NCBI GenBank assembly: GCA_009746045.1
Contig: RPFO01000156.1
Span: 3,900,091-3,957,590 of the forward strand
Direction of reading: 5' to 3'
Length of the DNA stretch: 57,500 nt
Origin: Mesostigma viride
Taxonomy: Eukaryota; Streptophyta; Mesostigmatophyceae; Mesostigmatales; Mesostigmataceae
The position numbers and the translations under genes are program-made. A model generated the notes under the pieces. It was given only the letters and a program-made list of their open reading frames with translations. It searched no databases and was not told the origin of the DNA. Shown here piece by piece: positions 1 to 10,204 of the stretch (within the stretch, counting starts at the first letter, position 1; every line of letters begins with the position of its first letter).

Positions 1-124
1 CGTCCATCCATCCATCCATCCATCCATCCATCCATCCATCCATCCATCCATCCATCCATCCATCCATCCATCCATCCATCCATCCATCCATCCATCCATC
101 CATCCATCCATCCATCCATCCATC
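1..124. repeat. (CCAT)n microsatellite
   Basis: About thirty uninterrupted copies of the tetranucleotide run from the window edge, so the true left end lies outside the window. It is followed by a TTAA-rich stretch and a hairpin. Confidence 0.97.
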
Positions 125-152
125 GGGGTCAATTAATTAATTAATTAATGAG

Positions 153-224
153 ACTCGTGCTCCTGTTGGGGAGTCACGGACCATCGGGGTCAATGCTCCA
201 TGATTCCCCAACGGGGGCACGAGT
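153..224. repeat. imperfect inverted repeat (24 bp arms, 24 nt loop)
   Basis: The arms 153-176 and 201-224 are reverse complements at 21 of 24 positions. They lie between the (CCAT)n and (AAGT)n arrays. The 13 bp word CATCGGGGTCAAT occurs just before the left arm (121-133) and again in the loop (182-194). Function unknown; it may be the end structure of a small mobile element. Confidence 0.8.
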
Positions 225-230
225 TTAATC

Positions 231-326
<96 letters not shown>
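231..326. repeat. (AAGT)n microsatellite
   Basis: Twenty-four uninterrupted copies of AAGT/GTAA. The following 330-720 holds AT-rich sequence with no gene that I can recognise. Confidence 0.97.
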
Positions 327-722
327 CATCAATTAATTGATTAATTAAATAAAGTGCACAGTTCACCTTGATCACTTTTTTCAAGATTGAGTTATGATAA
401 CACTTATCTTTAGTGGGACACGAGACTAAACAATTAATGAATTAATCTTAAGTGGGAAGTCATGGAGCATAGTGATAACTATCATCATTCTTCTTTGCAA
501 AGGTAGGCCCCATTCAGATATGGGTGGGTGTTCATGGTGTACAAAGTTCTTGTATAGAAGCCACAGCAGGAACCATGCACGTTTGGCTCAAGTAGCCCAC
601 TAGTCAAGACTGCAGTATCTGTTAGTTGTCGTACTTCGTATAACTTCACAGTTCACAAGCAGAATACTGCAAGTCACATGCATCCCGAGCTAACTTCTTG
701 TTGGCCACTTCGACCATCTCAC

Positions 723-2597
723 TCATGGCAAGGCGGCCTTGCACGTCTGCCTATTATGGCCATGTTGACGGCAGCGTCCGCACGTGACTGTGCGAACCTG
801 TTTCCGAGTCAAGCCTTCCTCGCCAGCACTGAGGATGCGAGGGTTTTTCTTCGCACGCTTACACGGCCGGCCTCGTTGGGCAGTTGTCGCAGGGGGGCGG
901 AGCCCGTCCTTCGCAAGTCCCACTGTCGACACGGGAGTGAGAGGTGCTGCCGCCGTGTACGCTGCGAGCATGGCTGCTGTAGTCAACACAGGCTCCACCA
1001 GGGTAATGGGCTCGACGTGAAGGACGCGTGCCAGCCTGCATGCGTGCTTGCATGGCACCCCGTAGATCTGCCACTCCCGGCACGTGCATGTCCGTGCGTC
1101 AAGGTCAACAGCATGATACTTGCCCTGCTGGCTGGCGCTGGCAACCTCTCCCTGCCTGTCATCATCGTTCTTGCGAAAGACGTGCAGTATTCCCCCCGCA
1201 GCGATGTTCTTGATTAGCTGCTCGGCAGGAGCTTCCTTTACGCTCCCAGCAGGCCGTGGAGGCAAACTGACCCCGTTGGCGTGTTGTTGTTGGCACCATG
1301 CACGCCTGCTGGCGATGTTGTCGAGCTCTCGCGATGCGAGGCGTTGGCACATGTACAGGACGGGGTAGAAGCGGAGGTCAAGCTGCTTGACCGCGCCGTT
1401 GAAGGATTCTGCGATGGTGCTCGCCACCCGCCCAAACTGCATGGCAGGCGTGAATGCCAAAGAGATCTGCTCTTGGGACACCGGGTTTTGCTGTGTGCCA
1501 TGCAAAACATACTCACGCAACGCGTCAGCCTTGGCCGGCACACTACATTGGCGAACCATGTTGTCAAGTGCAGCTTCAAATCGTTCCTCGGTGGTCGCCT
1601 TGGCTACGGCCCAATACGCGTCTGCTGCTCTTTTCCCGTAATGGTGCTTGCTGATGTTCAGCGTCCGGTGCTTCGCACACACATGATTGTGCGCGTTGGG
1701 CAGTGCCTCCTTCACACTGGCACACAAACCCTGGTCTGTAAACACTGGAAAATTGTCGGCGTTCAGTCCAGGGTAAACATCCTTGCAGTTATGCAGAAAC
1801 CAGCTCCATTTCTCGTTGCTCTCTTCCCCTGGAACCCAGCCATACGCCAGTAGGTTTGTACATCCCCTGGCATCAGCTCCGGTGAGCGACAGCAAGCACC
1901 CTTGGTGTGTAGAGAAACAAGCAGCGCCATCAACATTGCAAAGTTGGGGGTGGTATTGAAAACTACGGACGTGTGGTCCTAGCGCCACAAAACAGCGGTG
2001 GAAACGCTCGCCACTATCATCATCGTCACCATTGGTCGTCTCGACGATGACGACGGTGTCCGGGTCAGCACGCTTCATTGCTTCCGCCCATGGGCGAAAC
2101 TCTTGAAATGCCACCACAGGGTCGCCGAAGCATAACACCCTCGCCTTCTCTCTAGCCCGCCACACGGTGTCGTATTCGAAGTCTGGCTCGCCAGGCAAAA
2201 AACCTTTAGCTGCAGTTTGCAGCACCTCTACATCCACATCATAGTCTGACCTGACGAGCCCACAAACAACATTACAGATATCAGTAGATGTCCATGGGCA
2301 GGACTTCACCCTAGCTTCTTTCTCGCCAGGAGGGCAAGTGTGGCTGAGGTTAAGAACGTTCCCCACTACCCATTCGCCATCCGCGTTGCCATCTACAGCA
2401 GCTGCCACGTAAAAATTGCACACGCCCGGGTCCTTGCAAATAGTTTCAACCTTCCTTAAGTTGTTCGTCTTGAACTTGAAATTCCTGCCTGCTACAGAGC
2501 ACAAAGACTTAACCTGGTAGGTAAAGTTATCTTTGCTAGGGAACCTACTGCCGCCCACTAACAATGCGGCGGCAGGCCTAGCCGCCATGTCCCGCAA
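723..2597 (-). CDS. Mutator-like element (MULE) transposase
   Basis: Intact 624-residue ORF. Residues ~25-90 carry a MuDR-type N-terminal zinc-binding region (C54, C60, then H86/C88). The MULE DDE core follows: D223 in NVDGAACF, D288 in FTDQG, the MULE-typical C-x2-H at 307-310 (CAKH), and a candidate third acid E398 in TIAESFNG. A SWIM zinc finger sits at 504-518 (C-x-C-x9-C-x-H), and a CCHC knuckle lies near the C-terminus (CGRCRQHGHNRQTC). This order is typical of plant and algal MuDR/FAR1-like transposases, which cut and paste DNA in the nucleus. It has no frameshift or stop, so it may be active or domesticated. I could not find convincing terminal inverted repeats or a 9 bp target duplication, so the element borders are undefined. 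A FAR1/FHY3-type domesticated regulator is the alternative. Confidence 0.9.
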   Translation of the reverse strand: MRDMAARPAAALLVGGSRFPSKDNFTYQVKSLCSVAGRNFKFKTNNLRKVETICKDPGVCNFYVAAAVDGNADGEWVVGNVLNLSHTCPPGEKEARVKSCPWTSTDICNVVCGLVRSDYDVDVEVLQTAAKGFLPGEPDFEYDTVWRAREKARVLCFGDPVVAFQEFRPWAEAMKRADPDTVVIVETTNGDDDDSGERFHRCFVALGPHVRSFQYHPQLCNVDGAACFSTHQGCLLSLTGADARGCTNLLAYGWVPGEESNEKWSWFLHNCKDVYPGLNADNFPVFTDQGLCASVKEALPNAHNHVCAKHRTLNISKHHYGKRAADAYWAVAKATTEERFEAALDNMVRQCSVPAKADALREYVLHGTQQNPVSQEQISLAFTPAMQFGRVASTIAESFNGAVKQLDLRFYPVLYMCQRLASRELDNIASRRAWCQQQHANGVSLPPRPAGSVKEAPAEQLIKNIAAGGILHVFRKNDDDRQGEVASASQQGKYHAVDLDARTCTCREWQIYGVPCKHACRLARVLHVEPITLVEPVLTTAAMLAAYTAAAPLTPVSTVGLAKDGLRPPATTAQRGRPCKRAKKNPRILSAGEEGLTRKQVRTVTCGRCRQHGHNRQTCKAALP

Positions 2598-3795
2598 TCC
2601 CTTTCGGCTTTCCCGGCAGGCTCTCCACTAATTCGCGTTCATGGTACAAATTCAATTACCACGCAACGCGATTTAAATTACCTACGCACGGCGCAGCTGA
2701 GCTCGCGCGCAGTCGGCGCTCTGGCCAGATCTAGGCGGGGCGTGACGGAAACAGGAATCTGACCAAACGAATCAGATTTCGATCGGAAAAACCGCTGTCT
2801 GACCATGGTCTGACGCATCGAACTAAGAATCCCGACTGATCTGCAATAAAAAACACCTGTCTGCAATTCGTGAAACTAATCTGCAATTACCGGGCCCCAA
2901 CTTTACTAATCTGCAATTTTCTCAAAAAAAAAAAAAGAATTAAAAAAAAAATTTAAAAAAAAATTAAAAAAAAAACGAATCTTTATATATTATTAATTAT
3001 TATATATTAATTAAAAAATTATTATATATTAATTAAAAAAACGAATCTTTTTTTAATTCTTTTTTTTTTTTTTTAATTTGGGGCGAATCTGAACCGGGCC
3101 AATCAGATGTCGAGACACCGTGACACTCACTCAATGCGGACCACGAGTTTCTGAGACACCGAGACACCAACTACAAACATGTTGAGACATCGGTGTCACA
3201 ACCGATGTCACAAGGTGTGCAGCAGGTATTTCCTTTCAATCCCCGAGGAAATTATCAACCATTCATCGGCCATTCTGGTCAGGATAGCTAAGAATGGCTA
3301 GCGGCGAGCAGCAGCAGCCGGCGGCAGGTATTGGGAACAATGGCCTGGATGCCGAAAATGCACAACGGTCCGAGCCCCGCCAAAATGCAGCCTCGTAAGA
3401 AGGACCCGAAAAGTGGCGCGAAATGAGATTTTTGGTGTGTGCGTGCACGACGGTGACCGAATTTCCACCGACAGGCATGGCGGCCTGGCAGGCTATCGTG
3501 TGCGAATAAAAAGGCAGTATCGAGGCTGGAAATTTTAGTGTATGCTCCTAGGGTCATATATTACTTGCCGTTATTTTTTTTCGCCACAAATTCTGCGGAG
3601 TCCTTCGGCATTTTGGCGTCATTCACAGGTGGGTGCCTGTTTTGTCGCCGATTTTCTCTCGACCCCACCTACCTGCAGCAAAAAATTTTCCCGATGAAAG
3701 TCGCCCTAACATCTGGTTTTTGACACTAACCGACGCATTTTTTAGTTTTTAAGGCCTTGACCGAAGCACTTTTTTCATTACCGGCTCAGTTTGCT
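2598..3795. other. intergenic, AT-rich, no gene recognised
   Basis: Sequence upstream of the MULE start. It contains an A/T-rich stem at 2924-3072 and a cluster of GAGACACC/GTGACAC words around 3105-3215. Short ORFs here have no recognisable domains. Confidence 0.6.
2924..3072. repeat. A-rich/T-rich inverted repeat
   Basis: 2924-2948 (13 A, then GAATT, then A-run) is the reverse complement of 3048-3072. The ~100 nt between is almost pure A/T and contains CGAATCTTT twice (about 2975 and 3042). It could extrude as a cruciform or mark a MITE; the family is unknown. Confidence 0.75.
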
Positions 3796-4231
3796 TTAAG
3801 GGGACATGACACATTGAAAGTGCACTTTTCTGGAAAACAGACCTGTGCATGGGATAAAAATCCGGTTATGCTTCCAAACCATAAATATGTGAAAAAAAAA
3901 AATTTCCAGCCACTTGGGGGTGGTACTACCCCCCAGCATGCCCCAGTTATGAGCTAAAAATAGAAAAAGACGCTATTTTTGGCCGATTTTTCCTAGGAGA
4001 CTGGGCAAACCAAAAGTGACCAAACCACATATTTTCCTAAAATCCCCACCCTTGCAAATAAATCTGGCTACTCAGGACCACAAAATAAGCACGTTTGCAA
4101 AAGTTATAGGGTTTAGCCCAAAACACGTATTTTTTTGGTCCTAAAAAAATTAATCAAATAGTAGACACATGCAAAAATTCCAGTGATGATATTTATACTA
4201 GGCCTAGGGTGGGAATTTCACTCTCACAAAG

Positions 4232-4905
4232 TTTGAGCTCATTCTGAGCACGTTTACTCATGTTATAAGTGTAAACGTGCAAAAAAAAAATGACAGAAAA
4301 TCCCGCTTATTACCACAAACAACAGACCTATTACACCCTAGCCCACCACCAATTGGGCCAAACCAAGTCAAATTAATTCATTTATGATGTTAAAAAGCTT
4401 GCCACAAAATCCCAGGTCATTCTGAGCTCGTTTGGTCATAATACAGCATGGTCACAGCTGCCAACCTCATGCCTGGTACAACATGGCATGAGAGGTGACA
4501 CAGGCAGATACCCCAACCAAGCATGTCCCATAAAGTTATATCATGGCCAAACCATGAAAGCATTGTCATGCAGTTTTAATAACACAATTAGGCCTCGTTC
4601 AGCCCTCATCTGACTCGTTCCCCATGCAGTTGGGGCAGAACCATGCCCCCTCCGGGATGGTCTTCAGCGTGAGGCCCAGGCAGAGCATGTGCGCCCCATG
4701 CTCTTCCCGGCCTGCACCTGCCTCACACAGCAGGAAGGGGTTGTGATTCTTGTCCTCGCGCCCCAAGCATCTAATGCACCTACTTTCATTCTGACCTAGT
4801 TTGCCCATAGTACATCATGTTATAGCTGCCACCCTGCATGCTTGGTACACTGTGGCATGAGGGACACCATAAGCACATTCCTAAGCTTGCCCCCTGCAAA
4901 TTGGG
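4232..4905. repeat. degenerate internal duplications inside the TTAA element
   Basis: The segment 4415-4500 (CATTCTGAGCTCGTTTG, then CATGGTCACAGCTGCCA, then TGGTACAACATGGCATGAG) recurs in diverged form at 4787-4862. A shorter version of its start lies at 4240-4270. Copies look roughly 75-80% similar by eye. Confidence 0.55.
4599..4808 (-). CDS. PHD-finger-like fragment, possibly captured by the transposon
   Basis: A 69-residue ORF with the spacing of a PHD finger. It has CIRC, then LLCE, then HMLC, then WFCPNC with the conserved Trp two residues before the last Cys pair. The usual fourth zinc ligand is not a Cys; a His in REEHG could replace it. PHD fingers read histone H3 tails in chromatin proteins. 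The ORF is far too short for a complete protein and lies inside a non-autonomous TTAA element. A captured exon or a piece of a host gene is therefore more likely than a stand-alone gene. No flanking exons were found. Confidence 0.45.
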   Translation of the reverse strand: MGKLGQNESRCIRCLGREDKNHNPFLLCEAGAGREEHGAHMLCLGLTLKTIPEGAWFCPNCMGNESDEG

Positions 4906-6034
4906 CAGAAGCACGTAAAGCAAATGCTAGATGCTTGAAGAAGACATCCACCGACAAAATCATTACGCAAGCAGGCATGACCACTTGCGGGAATCACCTC
5001 ATAGCTAACACCCAGTCATGATGCTAAAGGATAAAAGGGCCATCCTTTAATATTGTCATAATAAGCACCTGATCCTTATCATCTAGGAAGCCCCAGCCAT
5101 GTGTAATGGAAGCAAAACATATTGGAAGGAGATAACTATATAACACATGCTCACCTTCCCTACAACTTCACACCTTGTTTTCCAGCATGCTGAAGAGCCA
5201 AGACAAGCGTTTATGAGCTCGCCAGCTCCTTGCAACGTTGATGCCGCTCCCAGGCAGCTAGGGTCCTTGACTACGCAATATACAATGTCTACCATATGAA
5301 AAACTCCATAAAAGAAAGTGAAGCAGAGCCGCAAAACTGCCCGATCAACTCTTGCTAGCTTTAAGAAGCATGGCATACGCAGCATAAGGCAAAACATTGA
5401 AACCTGCGAAAACAGATAGCGCAACTGCAACAAGTGGCGAACAAAATAATAGCAAGAACACCCGGAATCGGCGCCAAAGCTTCATGCCAGGAACATTTAG
5501 AGCGCAAACAGACAGGGCGGTGACATGCGGCAAATGAACGTACCACGGCCGGCTTTATTTCCTACCCAGGCGCGCGAGACAGCCAGCCATCCATGGATGG
5601 CTTGACCGCGGATCGCGCAGGCCTGAACGATATCATTTCAGAAATGACGGGAAATGGCCGCAAATCGAAGCCGCTTAGGATGTTTTCACGGTTTCCATTA
5701 CTAAACGCTTCTTCCTGCATCAATATAACCCACAAATCTTAAATTCTACCGTCGCAGGCACGCATTCTAAATTAATATGTGCGGCCAGATTTTCGGATTA
5801 GACCCCCGTGCAAATCTGGATTAAGAAAGGCACCGACTTTTCAAATTGTGCATATCTGGCTATGAAACATCATACTAGAACATCGTTTAAAACCACCGGC
5901 GTACATTTTTCGCTTGTCGCCTGGCCGATAAGGCAAATTTTTACGGAACACACGTCGCCATGGCCACCTCCGCACGAGGTGTGCGCATTGTGCACCACAA
6001 TTTCACGGTCCGGGGGTACCGACGGTACCGGCGC

Positions 6035-6058
6035 GAATTTTTTGGCGCCAAAAAATTC
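6035..6058. repeat. perfect 24 bp palindrome
   Basis: The two halves GAATTTTTTGGC and GCCAAAAAATTC are exact reverse complements, immediately inside the right terminal repeat of the TTAA element. A GGTACC-GAC-GGTACC mini-palindrome precedes it at 6015-6029. Confidence 0.9.
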
Positions 6059-6079
6059 CGATGTGTCATGTCCCCTTAA

Positions 6080-6615
6080 CCGAGCTGGCGCGATTTTTTA
6101 TCCAATTTCTAGGCTGGGCCAGGCGTCGCAGACCCGTAATCCGTTTTTAAGCGCTTTTGTGCCCGATATCGTGTCTTTTGCAGGCGTTCTTGGCATCAAA
6201 GACGCCATGGCGTCAGGGGCTAAAACGGACCTCCGCACGTTCGTTAACTGCGGCGAGCATGTCAATGCCGCCAGCAATTTTTGCTGCCGCGTCTGTGAAA
6301 CGATTGCGATGCAAGACCGTTGTCGACGTGACGGAGTGGTATGTGCACATTCAGGTGCGAATTTCTTCGCTGTTGAAACCCCGGCCGGTAGCAGACAAGT
6401 ATTTCACCGTATCCCCTTTCCCCGAGTCTCTCTTTTCCGTCATGTTTTCATCTTACGGAAAGCGCGTATAAAGCATCAGTGAGCGACAGTATGATGGCGA
6501 GCCGTTTGCTCGCATCAGGGCTGTGCGGCTTATTCTAGAGAGAAGCGACATCAAGCAGATTTTGCAGCCGGATGTGAGGGAGGGGCCCTGCTGGGGTGGG
6601 AATAAACTGCTGTGA
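6080..6615. other. unique flank, no gene recognised
   Basis: Moderately GC-rich sequence between the TTAA element and the tetranucleotide tract. ORFs that cross it lack recognisable domains. Confidence 0.5.
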
Positions 6616-6619
6616 GTCC

Positions 6620-6852
6620 ACTCCCTTCCTCCCTCCTTCCCTCCCTCCCTCCCTCCCTCCCTCCCTCCCTCCTCCCTCCCTCCCTCCCTCCCTCCCTCCC
6701 TCCCTCCCTCCCTCCCTCCCTCCCTCCCTCCCTCCCTCCCTCCCTCCCTCCCTCCCTCCCTCCCTCCCTCCCTCCCTCCCTCCCTCCCTCCCTCCCTCCC
6801 TCCCTCCCTCCCTCCCTCCCTCCCTCCCTCCCTCCCTCCTCCCTCCTCCCTC
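6620..6852. repeat. (CCCT)n array
   Basis: About 230 bp of CCCT/CTCC units with two slipped units. It opens the tetranucleotide block that ends at 7855. Confidence 0.97.
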
Positions 6853-6884
6853 GTGAACTCACTCGTGGACTCACTCACTCCCTC

Positions 6885-7191
6885 ACTCACCCACCCACCC
6901 ACCCACCCACCCACCCACCCACCCACCCACCCACCCACCCACCCACCCACCCACCCACCCACCCACCCACCCACCCACCCACCCACCCACCCACCCACCC
7001 ACCCACCAACCCACCCACCCACCCACCCACCCACCCACCCACCCACCCACCCTCCACCCACCCACCCTCCCACCCACCCACCCACCCACCCACCCACCCA
7101 CCCACCCACCCACCCACCCACCCACCCACCCACCCACCCACCCACCCACCCACCCACCCACCCACCCACCACCCACCCACCCACCCACCCA
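6885..7191. repeat. (CACC)n array
   Basis: About 300 bp of CCAC units with scattered substitutions (about 7007, 7051, 7069) and a slipped unit at about 7170. Confidence 0.97.
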
Positions 7192-7263
7192 CTCACTCAC
7201 TCACTCACTCACTCACTCACTCACTCACTCACTCACTCACTCACTCACTCACTCAGTCACTCA

Positions 7264-7295
<32 letters not shown>

Positions 7296-7855
7296 CTCAT
7301 GCACTCACTCACTCACGCACTCACTCACTCACTCACTCACTCACTCACTCACTCACTCACTCACTCACTCACTCACTCACTCACTCACTCACTCACTCAC
7401 TCACTCACTCACTCACTCACTCACTCACTCACTCACTCACTCACTCACTCACTCACTCACTCACTCACTCACTCACTCACTCACTCACTCACTCACTCAC
7501 TCACTCACTCACTCACTCACTCACTCACTCACTCACTCACTCACTCACTCACTCACTCACTCACTCACTCACTCACTCACTCACTCACTCACTCACTCAC
7601 TCACTCACTCACTCACTCACTCACTCACTCACTCACTCACTCACTCACTCACTCACTCACTCACTCACTCACTCACTCACTCACTCACTCACTCACTCAC
7701 TCACTCACTCACTCACTCACTCACTCACTCACTCACTCACTCACTCACTCACTCACTCACTCACTCACTCACTCACTCACTCACTCGCTCACTCACTCAC
7801 TCACTCACTCACTCGCTCACTCACTCACTCACTCACTCACTCACTCACTCACTTA
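7190..7855. repeat. (CACT)n array with a (CACG)n interruption
   Basis: About 660 bp of CACT units with a CACG block at 7262-7295 and isolated variants at 7787 and 7815. The long ORFs that run through it (414 and 393 codons) result from the repeat and are not genes. Confidence 0.97.
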
Positions 7856-8459
7856 GTAACTTGCACATGCACCACATGCGCAAGGAGGACACCAAGAGCT
7901 TCACCAACCACCGTCGAAAGCTTGGCTGTGATGCCAAGGGCAAGGGTGTGGGGGTGTCCATGTTGACACAGTGCATGAAGGCTGACAAGGTCAAGCAGAG
8001 ATTGTGCAGGGAGGTGCCACTACCTCCTAGCTAGCGATACCGAGATGAGGGCGCGCAAACGCATCAGCGCCATGCCGCGTGTTGAATAATTTGCAACTAC
8101 ATTACTTGGCATGCTGTGGGTGCACGTGTAAAATGACCTTTCTAGCCATGCATGCGACAGCTGCCAATATTATGTTCAGCAAGCTCCTCCGTATAATAGA
8201 AATTGCGTGAGCATCCACATGGCCACATGTGCATATTGTCAGCTGTGTCTATATCAATGAACTTTTATGTATGTCTCCTGGACGGGTTGTCTTACATCAC
8301 TCGTGAATGGTTTCCATGTTTTAGTGAGTCATCTTATTTGAGTTGACCAGATTGTCTCCTTGATATTCCACACTGGCAGTTTCGCATCCATGGGTAAGAA
8401 TTTGTAAAGGAAACTGGCAGGTATGGCATTGATAACTCTACCAAATAGAACATGATGGG
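7856..8459. other. no gene recognised
   Basis: Sequence after the CACT array. It has one open stretch to 8034 with a Lys/Arg-rich tail but no known motif and no start of its own. Confidence 0.5.
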
Positions 8460-8990
8460 CCTGGATTTTTGTGGAATGTCTAAAATCATGATGGCTAAGA
8501 TGCATGCAAGTTTCCAGCCTCAACAGAGCACATCTTGTACGGAAACTGCACTGACATGTGATGAAAAATACGAAAAACGTGCATTTTTGGTAACATTTGT
8601 GAGCAAACTGACATCAAATACCCTCTGATGGTTCTGAATTTTTGTGGAATGTCCCTAAACCCTAAAATAATGATGGCAAAGATGCATGCAAGTTTCCAGC
8701 CTGAACTGAGCACATCTTGTATGGAAACTGCCATGGAATGTGATGAAAAATACGAAAAACGTGCATTTTTGGTAACATTTGTGAGCAAACTGACATCAAA
8801 TACCCTATGATGGACCTGAATTTTTGTGGGATGTCTAGAATAATGATGTTTAAGATGCCTACAAGTTTCCAGCCTCAACCGAGCACAGATTGTATGGAAA
8901 CTGCAATGAAATGTGATGAAAAATACAAAAAACGCACATTTTTGCTAGCATTTGGTGGCATTTTGTTACCAAATGCGGTTGGATGACCAT
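8460..8990. repeat. three tandem copies of a ~175 bp repeat
   Basis: Copies start near 8460, 8632 and 8814, each opening with TGAATTTTTGTGGAATGTC or a variant. They include AAGTTTCCAGCCT, GAAAAATACGAAAAACG and CATTTTTGG blocks. The third copy is more diverged and fades near 8990. Short ORFs on both strands come from the repeat. 8991-9297 holds nothing recognisable. Confidence 0.85.
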
Positions 8991-9297
8991 CAGATCTTGT
9001 GTACAGTCATTAGTCATGAGTATCAACTTACTTGCAAACAGCCAGGTCAAGAACTCTTTATTTGCATATTAGAATGTATTTTCTGATGCATATTAGAATG
9101 TATTTGTTTATATTAAAATCTGGAAAACTGCTAAAAATAGAAATGCCAAAAATAGGTCAGCTGAGGTCCGGTAAGTCAGGAAAGTTGCAATCCTTCTACT
9201 GGTGTCCTGAACATGCTACCTACCAAGATCTAGCATGTTTCGACAATATTTGCATCGTACATGAGTTATAAGGCTGTTTTTTGGCACTTTCAGACCG

Positions 9298-9591
9298 TTG
9301 TGTGCGGAGCATGACGATGGAACGGGCGTAGCACGGCCAACGGGGGAGGAGACTGAGAGCGCAGTTGATGCGGGGACACCCGTAGGTGATGAAGGGCGGG
9401 GGAATAAGAAATCGCACGTGTACGTCAAGGTTAAGGCCCTGACCGAGAGGGTCAATGCTTTGGAGAACCAACGAAGAATGCCATCCACCCCAGCAAGTGC
9501 TGCACCCAGCTCCAGCACTGGCGTTGGCACGGAGCTGCGCCTGCCGCGTTGGGGCAACGCGAAAGCTTCAGCGCGGCCCATGGCCAAGTGA
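9298..9591 (+). CDS. uncharacterised ORF, left part of a target split by element I
   Basis: A 97-codon ORF with a short heptad-like stretch (KVKALTERVNALENQ) and a Pro/Ala/Ser-rich tail. Element I inserts 48 bp downstream, at 9638/9639. On the far side, 23354-23932 continues an open low-complexity frame. The frame that continues across the junction is not the frame of this ORF, so a frameshift or an intron would be needed to join them. Function unknown; it could be a gag-like fragment of another element. Confidence 0.35.
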   Translation: MCAEHDDGTGVARPTGEETESAVDAGTPVGDEGRGNKKSHVYVKVKALTERVNALENQRRMPSTPASAAPSSSTGVGTELRLPRWGNAKASARPMAK

Positions 9592-9638
9592 CAGGACTGC
9601 AACCAGCACACCGTCAACAAGAGCCACGTGCGCGCGCA

Positions 9639-10114
9639 TGGTTGATCTTACGATCTGGATTCCCTGATTTGCGACTAAGGGGAGCGGAGAGCGAGTCGGT
9701 GCCGCTGCCTCATGGCTGATCTGCGAGAAATGCTCCTGGAAAGGGTGAAAGTCCCTGCAAATGACCTCTGGACTGCTTCCAAGTACTTGGATGTAGTTCA
9801 AAGTACTTCATTGGTACTACAGGGTAGTACAATCTACTTCAAACTAGTTCAAACTAGCTCAGGCTAGTAAAGATTCGTTCAGGTGTAGCACAACCTGCCT
9901 AGGAGGTGGTATGACCACCTGGGTTGAAGTAGACAGTGACTAAACGTAGTACAATGTCGAAAGAATCAGTACAAGTGGGTTCTTTGTAGTACAACTGGTC
10001 AGTGGCACCTGGGCGCCGCGCCAGTACTGTACCGGACTTGCATTCGTCACCGTGCGCATGCAATGCAGCCAATTTATTGAGGAAGACATGGCGGCGCATG
10101 CTTTATCAGTTTTC
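9639..10114 (+). repeat. element I repeat A1 (5' end)
   Basis: Starts TGGTTGATCTTACGATC and ends GCTTTATCAGTTTTC. It recurs at 22676-23151 (A2) and, inverted, at the 5' ends of elements III (34226-34701) and IV (42167-42635). Its interior is rich in CTAGTT/AGTACT words. Confidence 0.95.
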
Positions 10115-10204
10115 AAATTCGTTTTTCGGTTTTCTAAGCCATCTTTTGGCCGTTTTACCTCGGAATAGATCCGTTTTAAAGCTAACGACTTCCTCTTTAC
10201 GAAT

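Larger units (their letters stand above)
3800..6075. mobile_element. TTAA-flanked DNA transposon (piggyBac-like by its termini)
   Basis: The left end GGGGACATGACACAT (3800-3814) is repeated perfectly inverted at 6061-6075. Both ends are bordered by TTAA (3796-3799 and 6076-6079). A TTAA duplication is the hallmark of the piggyBac superfamily, although family ends usually start CCC rather than GGGG. The 2.28 kb interior holds no transposase that I can see, so this is non-autonomous. It carries a PHD-finger-like minus-strand ORF and a degenerate internal duplication. A near-palindromic right subterminal region (6015-6058) is not matched on the left. Confidence 0.75.

Noticed and set aside
5808-6482. 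224-codon plus-strand ORF
   Set aside because: It crosses the right end of the TTAA element, has no recognisable domain, and has no homologous or splice support.
6612-8034. Long ORFs (414 and 393 codons) of Pro/Ser/Thr/His repeats
   Set aside because: They are translations of tetranucleotide arrays; 4 bp units open several frames at once and there is no unique sequence of note.
9639-10114. Helitron or SINE origin for the A repeat
   Set aside because: It has no CTRR end, no Pol III boxes that I can see, and always sits at retrotransposon ends.
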